From assembly GCF_031456495.1 (NCBI RefSeq), contig NZ_JAVDUW010000001.1, forward strand, positions 1,426,001 to 1,490,000: a stretch of DNA of 64,000 nucleotides, given 5' to 3'. The stretch comes from Pedococcus sp031456495 (GTDB lineage: Bacteria > Actinomycetota > Actinomycetes > Actinomycetales > Dermatophilaceae). This document shows positions 25,584-33,847 of this stretch, in pieces. Each line of letters opens with the position of its first letter. Positions within the stretch are counted from its first letter, which is position 1. The notes beneath the pieces are model-generated. The model ran no database searches, was not told the DNA's origin, and saw nothing but the letters and a program-made list of their open reading frames with translations. The position numbers and the translations under genes were made by a program.

Positions 25584-26877
25584 CCAGCAGCGGGTGGCGG
25601 CTGATGATCTCGTCGCGGCCGGGGCCGACGCCGATGGCCGAGACGCGCGCCCCGATGAGCTCCTCGAGCCGCAGCACGTATGCCTGCGCGTTCGCCGGCA
25701 GCTCCTCGAAGGTGCGGCAGGTGGAGATGTCCTCCCACCAGCCCGGCAGCTCCTCGTAGATCGGCTTGGCGTGGTGGAAGTCGGTCTGGTTGACCGGCAT
25801 CTGGTCGTGCCGGACGCCGTCGACGTCGTAGGCCACGCAGATGGGCACGGTGTCCAGGCCGGTCAGCACGTCGAGCTTGGTGACGACGAAGTCGGTGACG
25901 CCGTTGATGCGCGTGGCGTAGCGGCCCACGACGGTGTCGACCCAGCCGCAGCGACGCGGACGGCCGGTCGTCGTGCCGTACTCGGCGCCGGTCTTGCGCA
26001 GGAACTCGCCCTTGTCGTCGAACAGCTCGGTCGGGAACGGGCCCTCGCCGACACGGGTGGAGTAGGCCTTGAGGATCGCGATGACGCGCGAGACGCGGGT
26101 CGGCGGGATGCCGGACCCGGTGCAGGCGCCGCCGGCGGTGGCATTGGAGGACGTCACGAACGGGTAGGTGCCGTGGTCGACGTCGAGCAGGGTCGCCTGG
26201 CCCGCCTCGAGCAGGACGTTGCTGCCGCGGGCCAGCGCCTCCTCGAGCACGAGCGAGGTGTCGGCGACCATCGGGCGCAGCCGCTCGGCATACCCGAGCA
26301 GCTCGTCCATCACCTCGTCGACCTCGACGGCGCGCCGGTTGTAGATCTTGGCGAGGACCTGGTTCTTGAACGCCAGGGCCGCCTCGACCTTCTGGCGCAG
26401 GATCTTCTCGTCGAAGAGGTCCTGCACGCGGATGCCGTTGCGCGCCATCTTGTCGGCGTAGGTCGGGCCGATGCCGCGGCCGGTGGTGCCGATCTTGCGG
26501 GAGCCGAGGAAGCGCTCGGTGACCTTGTCGAGGGTCCGGTTGTACGGCGCGATGACGTGGGCACTGGCGCTGACGACGAGCTTCGACGTGTCGACGCCGC
26601 GCGCCTCGAGGCCGTCGATCTCCTGGAACAGCACGGCGAGGTCGATGACGACGCCGTTGCCGATCACCGGGGTGCACGTCGGCGTGAGGATGCCCGAGGG
26701 CAGGAGGTGGAGCGCGAACTTCTCGCGCCTGCCGTCCTTCTCGATGACGATGGTGTGCCCGGCGTTGTTGCCGCCGTTGAACTTCACGACGTAGTCGACG
26801 TCGGAGCCCATGAGGTCGGTGGCCTTGCCCTTGCCCTCGTCGCCCCACTGGGCACCCACCAGCACGATCGCCGGCAT
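25576..26877 (-). CDS. purA: Adenylosuccinate synthase
   Basis: 433 aa; converts IMP and aspartate to adenylosuccinate with GTP, the first committed AMP step. Motifs: VLVGAQWGDEGKGKATDLMG (the P-loop-like GDEGKGK), VKFNGGNNAGHT, GTTGRGIGPTYADKMARNGI, and SVTGRPRRCGWVDTV-type residues (TTGRPRRCGWVDT). The start ATG lies within a GTATGCC heptamer, with AGGAAGG 9 bp upstream. It overlaps DUF402 downstream. Confidence 0.97.
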   Translation of the reverse strand: MPAIVLVGAQWGDEGKGKATDLMGSDVDYVVKFNGGNNAGHTIVIEKDGRREKFALHLLPSGILTPTCTPVIGNGVVIDLAVLFQEIDGLEARGVDTSKLVVSASAHVIAPYNRTLDKVTERFLGSRKIGTTGRGIGPTYADKMARNGIRVQDLFDEKILRQKVEAALAFKNQVLAKIYNRRAVEVDEVMDELLGYAERLRPMVADTSLVLEEALARGSNVLLEAGQATLLDVDHGTYPFVTSSNATAGGACTGSGIPPTRVSRVIAILKAYSTRVGEGPFPTELFDDKGEFLRKTGAEYGTTTGRPRRCGWVDTVVGRYATRINGVTDFVVTKLDVLTGLDTVPICVAYDVDGVRHDQMPVNQTDFHHAKPIYEELPGWWEDISTCRTFEELPANAQAYVLRLEELIGARVSAIGVGPGRDEIISRHPLLDA

Positions 26878-26937
26878 ACCCACACCCTTCCTCGGTTCGT
26901 CCAAGCGGCCCGTGGTGACGGACCCGGTCAGGCAACA

Positions 26938-26964
26938 GGCCCCTGGCGTGGACGCACAGGGGCC
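26938..26964 (-). terminator. Hairpin after the HTH regulator gene
   Basis: GGCCCCTG (26938-26945) and CAGGGGCC (26957-26964) flank an 11-nt loop, 16 bp beyond the stop of the minus-strand regulator and before purA. Perfect 8-bp stem, no T-tract. Confidence 0.6.
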
Positions 26965-26979
26965 CGGTACCCCGAAAGG

Positions 26980-27819
26980 CTACCGGTCGTCGCCACCGGC
27001 AGGGTCCACGAGACCCTCCCGGGCGACCGCGAGGCCGAGCTGGAACCTCGTCTGGGCGCCGTGCACCTCCATCAGCGCGGCGACCCGGCGCCGGACCGTC
27101 CGGAGGCTGACGCCGAGGTAGCGCGCGATCGACTCGTCCTTGAGCCCGAGGCCGAGCAGCCGCAGCAGCCGCAGGTCCGAGCCCGGCGCGTCGGAGTCGC
27201 GCGCCACGGGCAGGGCGCGCTCGAACGCGCGGTCGAACAGGGTCGCGAACGCCGCCACGAGCATCGGCTCGCGGATCAGCACGTAGTCGGCGGCCGCGTT
27301 GCCCCACTCCGCGACGGCCATGACGGCCTCGTCGTCGAAGACCGCGAAGTCGCTGGGCGGCACCAGGCTCACCCGCTGCTCCTCGCCCGCCTCGGCCCAC
27401 GACTGGACCCACTCCCGGCCCTCGGGGGTCACCATGGCGTCCGCCGGGTAGATGGTGCGCTGGCGCACCCGCCCCGACCGGAGGATCTCCTGGGTGTGCC
27501 GGACGCTCTCCCCGTCCAGGCCCGGGCCGACGTCGAGGCTGAGGACGCAGCTGCGGATGGTCGTCGTCGTGCGCTCGGTCAGCTGGCGCAGCACGGGCGG
27601 GGCGAGGTCGGCAGCGACGCGCTCCCAGACGGGCGTCGGGCCACCGCCGCCCGCCGGCGCGGTGGTCTCGGAGGACAGCTGCAGCAGGGCGTGACGCACC
27701 TCGGCGAGCTCGGTCCGCCGGCGCTCGAGCTCCCCCTCCCCGCGCTCGAGGACGGCGTGCAGGCGGGCCACCGGGTCGTGGAACAGCCGGTTGACCACGA
27801 TGGGGTCGTCGCTGGTCAC
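26980..27819 (-). CDS. LuxR-type HTH transcriptional regulator
   Basis: 279 aa. The N-terminal half has a helical segment (RLHAVLERGEGELERRRTEL) and a TrmB-like sensor region with RQRTIYPADAMVTPEGREW. The C-terminus is a LuxR-type HTH: LLRLLGLGLKDESIARYLG, VSLRTVRRRVAALMEVHGAQ, then TRFQLGLAVAREGLVDP. No receiver domain. It shares this architecture with the regulator at 21584, flanking helR-DUF402-purA on the other side. GTG start with AGGAAGGGG upstream; an ATG 21 bp earlier is also in frame. Confidence 0.8.
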   Translation of the reverse strand: MTSDDPIVVNRLFHDPVARLHAVLERGEGELERRRTELAEVRHALLQLSSETTAPAGGGGPTPVWERVAADLAPPVLRQLTERTTTTIRSCVLSLDVGPGLDGESVRHTQEILRSGRVRQRTIYPADAMVTPEGREWVQSWAEAGEEQRVSLVPPSDFAVFDDEAVMAVAEWGNAAADYVLIREPMLVAAFATLFDRAFERALPVARDSDAPGSDLRLLRLLGLGLKDESIARYLGVSLRTVRRRVAALMEVHGAQTRFQLGLAVAREGLVDPAGGDDR

Positions 27820-27981
27820 AGGCCCACCCCTTCCTGTCATCATCTGTCCAATGGCAGCATAGTGACACATTCCGGGGACGAAGCCGTGCAGAATGGGCGG
27901 CGCTGCAGCCCTCTCCGGAGAGGCAGGGGACGCATCGGTGAGGTCGCAGCCCAGCAGGTCTCGACCTGCGCAGGGGGCGGA

Positions 27982-28015
27982 GCCGGGGGACCCGACGAAG
28001 GTCGGGTCCCCCGGC
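27982..28015 (-). terminator. Strong terminator of the fba-DUF3151 operon
   Basis: GCCGGGGGACCCGAC (27982-27996), tetraloop GAAG, and the perfect complement (28001-28015) form a 15-bp stem starting 10 bp after the DUF3151 stop. Part of the 205-bp gap to the regulator, which otherwise holds only the regulator's promoter region. Confidence 0.8.
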
Positions 28016-28024
28016 ATCTCCGTG

Positions 28025-28431
28025 TCAGAGGCCGAGCTCGCGCGCCCCGGTCGCCGAGGAGTCGCGCAGGAACTGCGCGCACCGCTGCTCCTCGTCGGTC
28101 TCGCCGATCGCTCCGGCCGCGCGCGACAGCGCGGCGAGCGCGCGCAGGAAGCCGCGGTTGGCCTCGTGCTCCCACGGCACCGGCCCCTGGCCGCGCCAAC
28201 CGTTCCGGCGCAGGGAGTCCAGCGCCCGGTGGTACCCGGTGCGGGCGTACGCGTAGCCCTCGACCGTGCGGCCGTCGGCCAGCGCGTCCTCGGCGAGGGT
28301 GGCCCACGCCAGCGAGGAGGTCGGGTGCGCGGCGGCGACCTGGTCGGCCGCGACGCCCTGCTCCAGCTGCGCCGCGGCGGGGTCCTCCGGCAGGTGGGTC
28401 TCGGGGATGCCCAGCAGGTTGTGGCCCTCGG

Positions 28432-28435
<4 letters not shown>
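28025..28435 (-). CDS. DUF3151 domain-containing protein
   Basis: 136-aa helical, TPR-like actinobacterial protein: LLGIPETHLPEDPAAAQLEQ, HPTSSLAWATLAEDALADGR, GYAYARTGYHRALDSLRRNG and NRGFLRALAALSRAAGAIGE. It is commonly found next to fba. Its GTG start overlaps the fba stop by 4 bp, so the two are translationally coupled. Function unknown. Confidence 0.88.
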
Positions 28436-29457
<1,022 letters not shown>

Positions 29458-29538
29458 GGGGTCTCCTTCGAGCCATCGGTGGACGTCGTCGTCGTACCGA
29501 TCCTTCCACGTCCACGGGCCTCGGGGGCACCCGCCGTC

Positions 29539-30816
29539 TCAGGTGGGCAGCGCGTCCCGGCGGCGCACCAGCAGGGCCCGCTCCGCGTCGTTGCCACACC
29601 GCTCGATCGCGAGCGCGTATGCCGCGCGGGCGCCGTCGGCGTCGCCGGCGCGGGAGAGCAGCTCGGCGCGCACCGCGGCGAGCCGGTGCCCGTGCGCCAG
29701 CTCGCCCTCGAGCCCGTCGAGGGCGGCGAGCCCGGCCTCCGGCCCGTGGGCCTCGGCCACGGCGACGGCACGGGCGAGGCGGGCGCTGGGGCCGGGGGCG
29801 AGGTCGAGCAGCTGGTCGTAGTGGGCGACGACGCGCTCCCAGTCCGTCTGCCCGGCGCTCGGCGCGGTGGCGTGCTCGGCCGCGATCCGGGCCTGCACGG
29901 CATACCCGGCGGCCTGCACGGTGATCGGTCCGGTGAGGTGCGGCGAGGCGAGCAGGGCGAGCGCCTCGTCGACCTCGTCGCGGTGCCAGCGGCCGCGGTC
30001 CTGGTCGGGCAGCAGCACGATCTCCCCGGCTGCGTCGACGCGGGCGTCGCGGCGCGAGTGCTGGAGCAGCATGAGCGCGAGCAGCGCGACCAGGACGGGC
30101 TCGCCGGGCCGCAGGGCCAGGACGACGCGCACGAGCCGGATCGCCTCGCCGGCGAGCTCGGTGCGGAGGGCGTCGGGGCCGCTGCCCGGGGCGTACCCGG
30201 CCGTGAAGGCGAGGTATGCCGTCTGCGCGACCACGTCGAGCCGCTCGGGCAGCTCGGCGGCGGACGGCACCGTGAACGGGATGCCGGCGGCCACGATCTT
30301 CTTCTTGGCCCGGGTGATCCGGGCGGCCATGGTCGGCTCGGGCACGAGGAACAGCCGGGCCACGTCGGCGGTGCCCACGCCGAGGACGAGCCGGAGCGTC
30401 AGGGCGCTGGCGGCAGCCGGGTCCAGCGCCGGGTGGGTGCACAGCAGCACCAGCCGGAGCAGGTCGTCCTCGAGGAGGTCGCCGGGATCGGCGCGCACGG
30501 CGCCCGCGTGCTCGGCCTCCCGCTCGGACTCCACGACCAGCAGCGGGACCTTGCGCTGCGCCATCGCCTCCCCGCGCAGCCGGTCCAGGACGCGGCGGCG
30601 CGCGGTCGTGTGCAGCCAGCCGGCGGGGTTGTCCGGCACGCCGTCCCGGGGCCAGCGCCGTGCGGCGGCCTCGACCGCGTCGGCCAGCGCGTCCTCGACG
30701 AGGTCGAGCCGGCGGAACCGCGCGAGGAGCAGGGACACCAGGCGTCCCCACTCCTCGCGCACCACGACGGCGAGGACGTCGCCGGTCTCGCCGGCTCCCG
30801 ACCCGGCCGTGGTCAC
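29539..30816 (-). CDS. ECF42-type RNA polymerase sigma factor with C-terminal TPR-like domain
   Basis: 425 aa, much longer than a normal ECF factor. Regions 2 and 4 occupy residues about 15-195 (LVEDALADAVEAAARRWPRD, PDNPAGWLHTTARRRVLDRL, LTLRLVLGVGTADVARLFLV, TMAARITRAKKKI). The rest is the DUF6596/TPR-like extension (AYLAFTAGYAPGSG, HYDQLLDLAPGPSARLARAV, GDADGARAAYALAIERCGND). This extension is typical of ECF42 factors, which are encoded with DGPF/YCII proteins rather than an anti-sigma factor; three such genes lie immediately upstream. GTG start. Confidence 0.88.
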   Translation of the reverse strand: MTTAGSGAGETGDVLAVVVREEWGRLVSLLLARFRRLDLVEDALADAVEAAARRWPRDGVPDNPAGWLHTTARRRVLDRLRGEAMAQRKVPLLVVESEREAEHAGAVRADPGDLLEDDLLRLVLLCTHPALDPAAASALTLRLVLGVGTADVARLFLVPEPTMAARITRAKKKIVAAGIPFTVPSAAELPERLDVVAQTAYLAFTAGYAPGSGPDALRTELAGEAIRLVRVVLALRPGEPVLVALLALMLLQHSRRDARVDAAGEIVLLPDQDRGRWHRDEVDEALALLASPHLTGPITVQAAGYAVQARIAAEHATAPSAGQTDWERVVAHYDQLLDLAPGPSARLARAVAVAEAHGPEAGLAALDGLEGELAHGHRLAAVRAELLSRAGDADGARAAYALAIERCGNDAERALLVRRRDALPT

Positions 30817-30829
30817 GGGCGCTCGCCGC

Positions 30830-31192
30830 TCACGACGCGTCGTACCCCTCGACCTGCACGGTTGGGCGGACCTCCACGCTGTAGGCGCGCGGCAGCAGCC
30901 TGGCGGCCGCGATCGCGGTGTCGAGGTCCGGCAGCTCGACGTCGTAGTAGCCGCCGACCTGCTCGGCCAGCTCGACGAACGGGCCGTCCGTCACGGTCAC
31001 CGTCCCGTCGTCGGCATGGCGCACCGTCGTCGCCAGGTCCGCGTCGCACAGCGCGGCGCTGGAGACCCGGCGACCGTGCTCGTCGACGTACCGCTCGAAC
31101 GCGTGGTGGGCGTCGAAGTACTCCTGCCGGACCTGCTCCGACGCGTCCTCCCACTCGCCCGGCCGGTACGCCATGAGGACGACGTACCTCAC
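30830..31192 (-). CDS. YCII-related (DGPF) family protein
   Basis: 120 aa. It contains the hallmark TVTDGPFVELAEQVGGYYDV (DGPF) and EVRPTVQVEGY C-terminal strand. YCII-fold proteins are small dimeric α/β barrels; the DGPF subgroup is almost always beside an ECF42 sigma factor, and its role is unclear (possible signal input or enzymatic function). It is the last of three tandem paralogues, 13 bp before the sigma gene. GTG start at the conserved RYVVLMAY. Confidence 0.85.
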   Translation of the reverse strand: MRYVVLMAYRPGEWEDASEQVRQEYFDAHHAFERYVDEHGRRVSSAALCDADLATTVRHADDGTVTVTDGPFVELAEQVGGYYDVELPDLDTAIAAARLLPRAYSVEVRPTVQVEGYDAS

Positions 31193-31199
31193 GGCCGGC

Positions 31200-31562
31200 T
31201 CACGACGGCCGGTCCTCGGGGGTGACGACCCGGCGGACCTCGATGCCGTCGCCGACGGCCGCGATGATCTGGCAGCAGTCCAGCAGGTCCTCCAGGTCGT
31301 CGGTGCGGACCTGGTAGAAGCCGCCGACCTGCTCGGTGACCTCCGCGAACGGGCCCTCGGTGGCCGCGCCACCGCCGGGCGGGATGCGGCGGGCCTCGCT
31401 CGAGGCGTGCAGCTCCGCGCCGCCGGTGATGGTGTGGCCCCGCTTCCCGAGCTCCTCGGCGAACCGGGCGTACTCGGCATACCCGGCCTTGCGCTTGTCC
31501 ACGTCCATGGTGGTCCACCAGCGGTCGGCGTCCCCCACGATCAGCACGACGTACTCGCTCAT
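31200..31562 (-). CDS. YCII-related (DGPF) family protein
   Basis: 120 aa, paralogue of its two neighbours: EYVVLIVGDADRWW at the N-terminus, TEGPFAEVTEQVGGFYQVRT in place of the DGPF box (EGPF) and GIEVRRVVTPEDRPS at the end. It also has ELGKRGHTITGGAELHASSE, the segment that varies between DGPF subgroups. Spaced 7 bp from the next paralogue, in one transcript with the sigma factor. Confidence 0.85.
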   Translation of the reverse strand: MSEYVVLIVGDADRWWTTMDVDKRKAGYAEYARFAEELGKRGHTITGGAELHASSEARRIPPGGGAATEGPFAEVTEQVGGFYQVRTDDLEDLLDCCQIIAAVGDGIEVRRVVTPEDRPS

Positions 31563-31572
31563 GACTGCCTCC

Positions 31573-31932
31573 TCACATGCCCACGGTCGGGCGGATCTCG
31601 ACGGCCGGGTGGAACGGCGTGGCGAGCAGCCGGCCGCACACGCGCGCCAGGTCCTCCACGTCGTCGGTCTCGACCAGGTAGTAGCCGGCGACCTGCTCGG
31701 CGCTCTCGGCGTAGGGGCCGTCGGTCAGGGTGACGTCGTCGAGGGCGCCGCCCCGGACGACGCGCGACTGCGACGACGGGGTGAGCTGCGCTCCCCCGGT
31801 CATCTTGTGCCCGCGCTCGGCCAGGAGCTGGACGAACTCGGTGTGGGCGGTGTGCAGGTCCTGCCTCTCCTGCTCGGTCGCGGTGGCGTACCGGCCCTCG
31901 GGGCTCGGCAGCAGCACGAGGTACTGGGTCAT
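31573..31932 (-). CDS. YCII-related (DGPF) family protein
   Basis: 119 aa. TQYLVLLPSPEGRYATATEQ begins the protein; TLTDGPYAESAEQVAGYYLV carries the DGPF-like box (DGPY); the C-terminus is AVEIRPTVGM. It overlaps the preceding TrmH-like gene by 4 bp (ATGA), placing that methyltransferase at the head of the YCII-sigma operon. Confidence 0.85.
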   Translation of the reverse strand: MTQYLVLLPSPEGRYATATEQERQDLHTAHTEFVQLLAERGHKMTGGAQLTPSSQSRVVRGGALDDVTLTDGPYAESAEQVAGYYLVETDDVEDLARVCGRLLATPFHPAVEIRPTVGM

Positions 31933-32711
31933 GGCTGGTTCCTCTCGTCGGTGGGGTGCGTGCACCCTGGTGACGGACGGGGGCCACCCGGATCGACAGC
32001 CGGCCCCGGGAACTTCTCCGCGGGCACCTCCTGGCCGAAGACGTGGCGGCGCACCCATGCGTGCATGGCGACGGCCGCCGCGGCGCCCGCGTTGATCGAG
32101 CGGGTCGAGCCGAACTGCTCGATGTGCAGCACCTGGGTGCAGGCCGCACGCACCTCCTCGCTGAGCCCCGGCCCCTCCTGCCCGAAGACGAGGACGCAGT
32201 GCCGGGGCAGGACCGCCGTCTCGAGCGGCAGTGAGCCGGGCAGGTTGTCGATGCCGACGAGCGGTATGCCGGTGGGCCGGCCGCCGTCGTCCGGTGGTCC
32301 TGCGGTCGCGGCCCAGGCAACCAGGTCGGCGACGGCCGGGTGGTGCAGCTCGTGCTGGTAGCGGTCGGTGACCATGGCGCCGCGGCGGTTCCAGCGACGG
32401 CGGCCGACGATGTGGAACGCCTTGGCTCCGAAGGCGTTCGCGGTCCGGACCACCGAGCCGATGTTGAAGTCGTGGCCCCAGTTCTCGATGGCGACGTGGA
32501 AGTCGTGCCGCCGTGTGTCGAGGTCGGCGACGATCGCGTCGTGCCGCCAGTAGCGGTACCGGTCCACCACGTTGCGGCGGTCGCCGTCGCGCAGCAGGTC
32601 CGGGTCCCAGTGGTCGCCCTGCGGCCACGGACCGGGCCACGGGCCGACGCCGACGGCGTCCTCGCGCTGCGGCTCCCCCCGCTCGGTGTCCTCGCCGCTC
32701 CGCTCGCCCAC
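31929..32711 (-). CDS. TrmH-family (SpoU) RNA 2'-O-methyltransferase
   Basis: 260 aa with the three SPOUT/TrmH motifs: NIGSVVRTANAFGAKAFHIV (motif 1), LVFGQEGPGLSEEV (motif 2) and STRSINAGAAAAVAMHAW (motif 3). The trefoil-knot fold binds SAM and methylates a tRNA or rRNA ribose; the target is not evident. A Trp/Pro-rich N-terminal extension (about 1-45) precedes the catalytic domain. First gene of the apparent operon with three YCII genes and the sigma factor. GTG start. Confidence 0.85.
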   Translation of the reverse strand: MGERSGEDTERGEPQREDAVGVGPWPGPWPQGDHWDPDLLRDGDRRNVVDRYRYWRHDAIVADLDTRRHDFHVAIENWGHDFNIGSVVRTANAFGAKAFHIVGRRRWNRRGAMVTDRYQHELHHPAVADLVAWAATAGPPDDGGRPTGIPLVGIDNLPGSLPLETAVLPRHCVLVFGQEGPGLSEEVRAACTQVLHIEQFGSTRSINAGAAAAVAMHAWVRRHVFGQEVPAEKFPGPAVDPGGPRPSPGCTHPTDERNQP

Positions 32712-32778
32712 GTGCCCACCCTAGGTGCGGGCGGGGCGCGTGCGTGCGGTCGTCGGTGGGCGCTGCCACGATGCCGGG

Positions 32779-33654
32779 ATGGCCACCACCTCCAGCCCAC
32801 GGCTCGGCGTCGCGTTCGTCCCGACCCTGCCGCCCGAGGCGCTGCCCGACCTCGCGCACGCCGCCGACGAGCACCTCGACGACCTCTGGGTCTGGGAGGA
32901 CTGCTTCAAGCAGAGCGGCGTCGCCTCCGCGGCGACGGCCCTCGCCCTGACCCGCCGGGTGCGGGTGGGGCTCGGCCTCATGCCTGCGCCGCTGCGCAAC
33001 GTCGCCCTCGCCGCCATGGAGGTCGCCACCGTGGCCCGGCTCTTCCCCGGCCGGTTCGTGCCGGGGGTCGGCCACGGCGTCCAGGAGTGGATGGGGCAGA
33101 CCGGGTCCCGGGTGGCCTCCCCCATGACCCTGCTCGAGGAGTACACCGAGGCCCTCGCGCGCCTGCTCGCGGGCGAGGAGGTGACGACCGAGGGCCGCTA
33201 CGTCCGGCTCGACCGGGTGCGGCTCGACTGGCCGCCGACGACGCCCGTGACGGTGATGAGCGGCGGGCACGGCCCCCGCACGCTGGCGCTGGCCGCCCGG
33301 CTCGCCGACGGCATCCTGCTCGCCGGTGGGCTCGGCCACGAGGACCTGCGCTCGGCGGTCGAGACGGTCCGGGGCGCGCGGCCGGCCGGTGCGCCGGCCC
33401 CCGAGGTGGTCCACACGCTCATGGCCGACACCGGCCCGGGCGCGGACGAGCGGGTGGCCGCCGACCTGGCCGCGTGGGGCCTGGCGCCGACCGACGGCCG
33501 GGCCGTCGCCGGTGACGCCGCAACGGTCGCCGACGCGGTCCGCCGGTGCGCCGAGCTCGGCGCGACCACGGTGGTCCTGCAGCCGGCCTCGGCCACCGAC
33601 GCGGCCGCGTTCGTCGGCTGGGTCGGGCGCGAGGTGCGGCCCCTGCTGCCCTGA
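32779..33654 (+). CDS. LLM-class F420-dependent oxidoreductase
   Basis: 291-aa luciferase-like TIM-barrel enzyme. VAFVPTLPPEALPDLAHAAD near the N-terminus, DDLWVWEDCF (about 36-45), VGLGLMPAPLRNVALAAMEV, GRFVPGVGHGVQEWMGQ and TPVTVMSGGHGPRTLALAA are typical of F420-binding LLM proteins related to methylenetetrahydromethanopterin reductase-like members. Substrate unknown. Divergent from the TrmH-YCII-sigma operon. Confidence 0.85.
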   Translation: MATTSSPRLGVAFVPTLPPEALPDLAHAADEHLDDLWVWEDCFKQSGVASAATALALTRRVRVGLGLMPAPLRNVALAAMEVATVARLFPGRFVPGVGHGVQEWMGQTGSRVASPMTLLEEYTEALARLLAGEEVTTEGRYVRLDRVRLDWPPTTPVTVMSGGHGPRTLALAARLADGILLAGGLGHEDLRSAVETVRGARPAGAPAPEVVHTLMADTGPGADERVAADLAAWGLAPTDGRAVAGDAATVADAVRRCAELGATTVVLQPASATDAAAFVGWVGREVRPLLP

Positions 33655-33751
33655 GCGAGGGCGCCCCGCCCGGCCGAAAACCCTTTGCCGTCGGCACCGG
33701 CCGGCTGCTGCCATGGAGGACCGACACCCGAGTCCCAGAACGGAGAACCCG

Positions 33752-33847
33752 ATGCGAGCTGCTTCCACGTCCCGCCAGGTACCCACCTACCGAATGGATG
33801 TGAAGGCAGTTGCGCACGTTGACCGTCGGGGTCGTCGCGCATGTTGA
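33752..33847 (+). CDS. Candidate 31-aa leader peptide ahead of the ribosomal-protection GTPase
   Basis: An ATG with GGAGA 6 bp upstream opens a 31-codon frame ending in TGA at 33845-33847. The TTG start of the downstream GTPase (33810) lies inside it in another frame. Tet(M) and related ribosomal-protection genes are known to have leader ORFs that control expression by attenuation, so the arrangement is suggestive. No homologue of the peptide is recognised, and the overlap could be chance. Confidence 0.35.
   Translation: MRAASTSRQVPTYRMDVKAVAHVDRRGRRAC

Noticed and set aside
33655..33751. Terminator after the LLM gene near the CCGGCCGG stretch
   Set aside because: The arms do not pair over more than a few bases, so no convincing hairpin was found.
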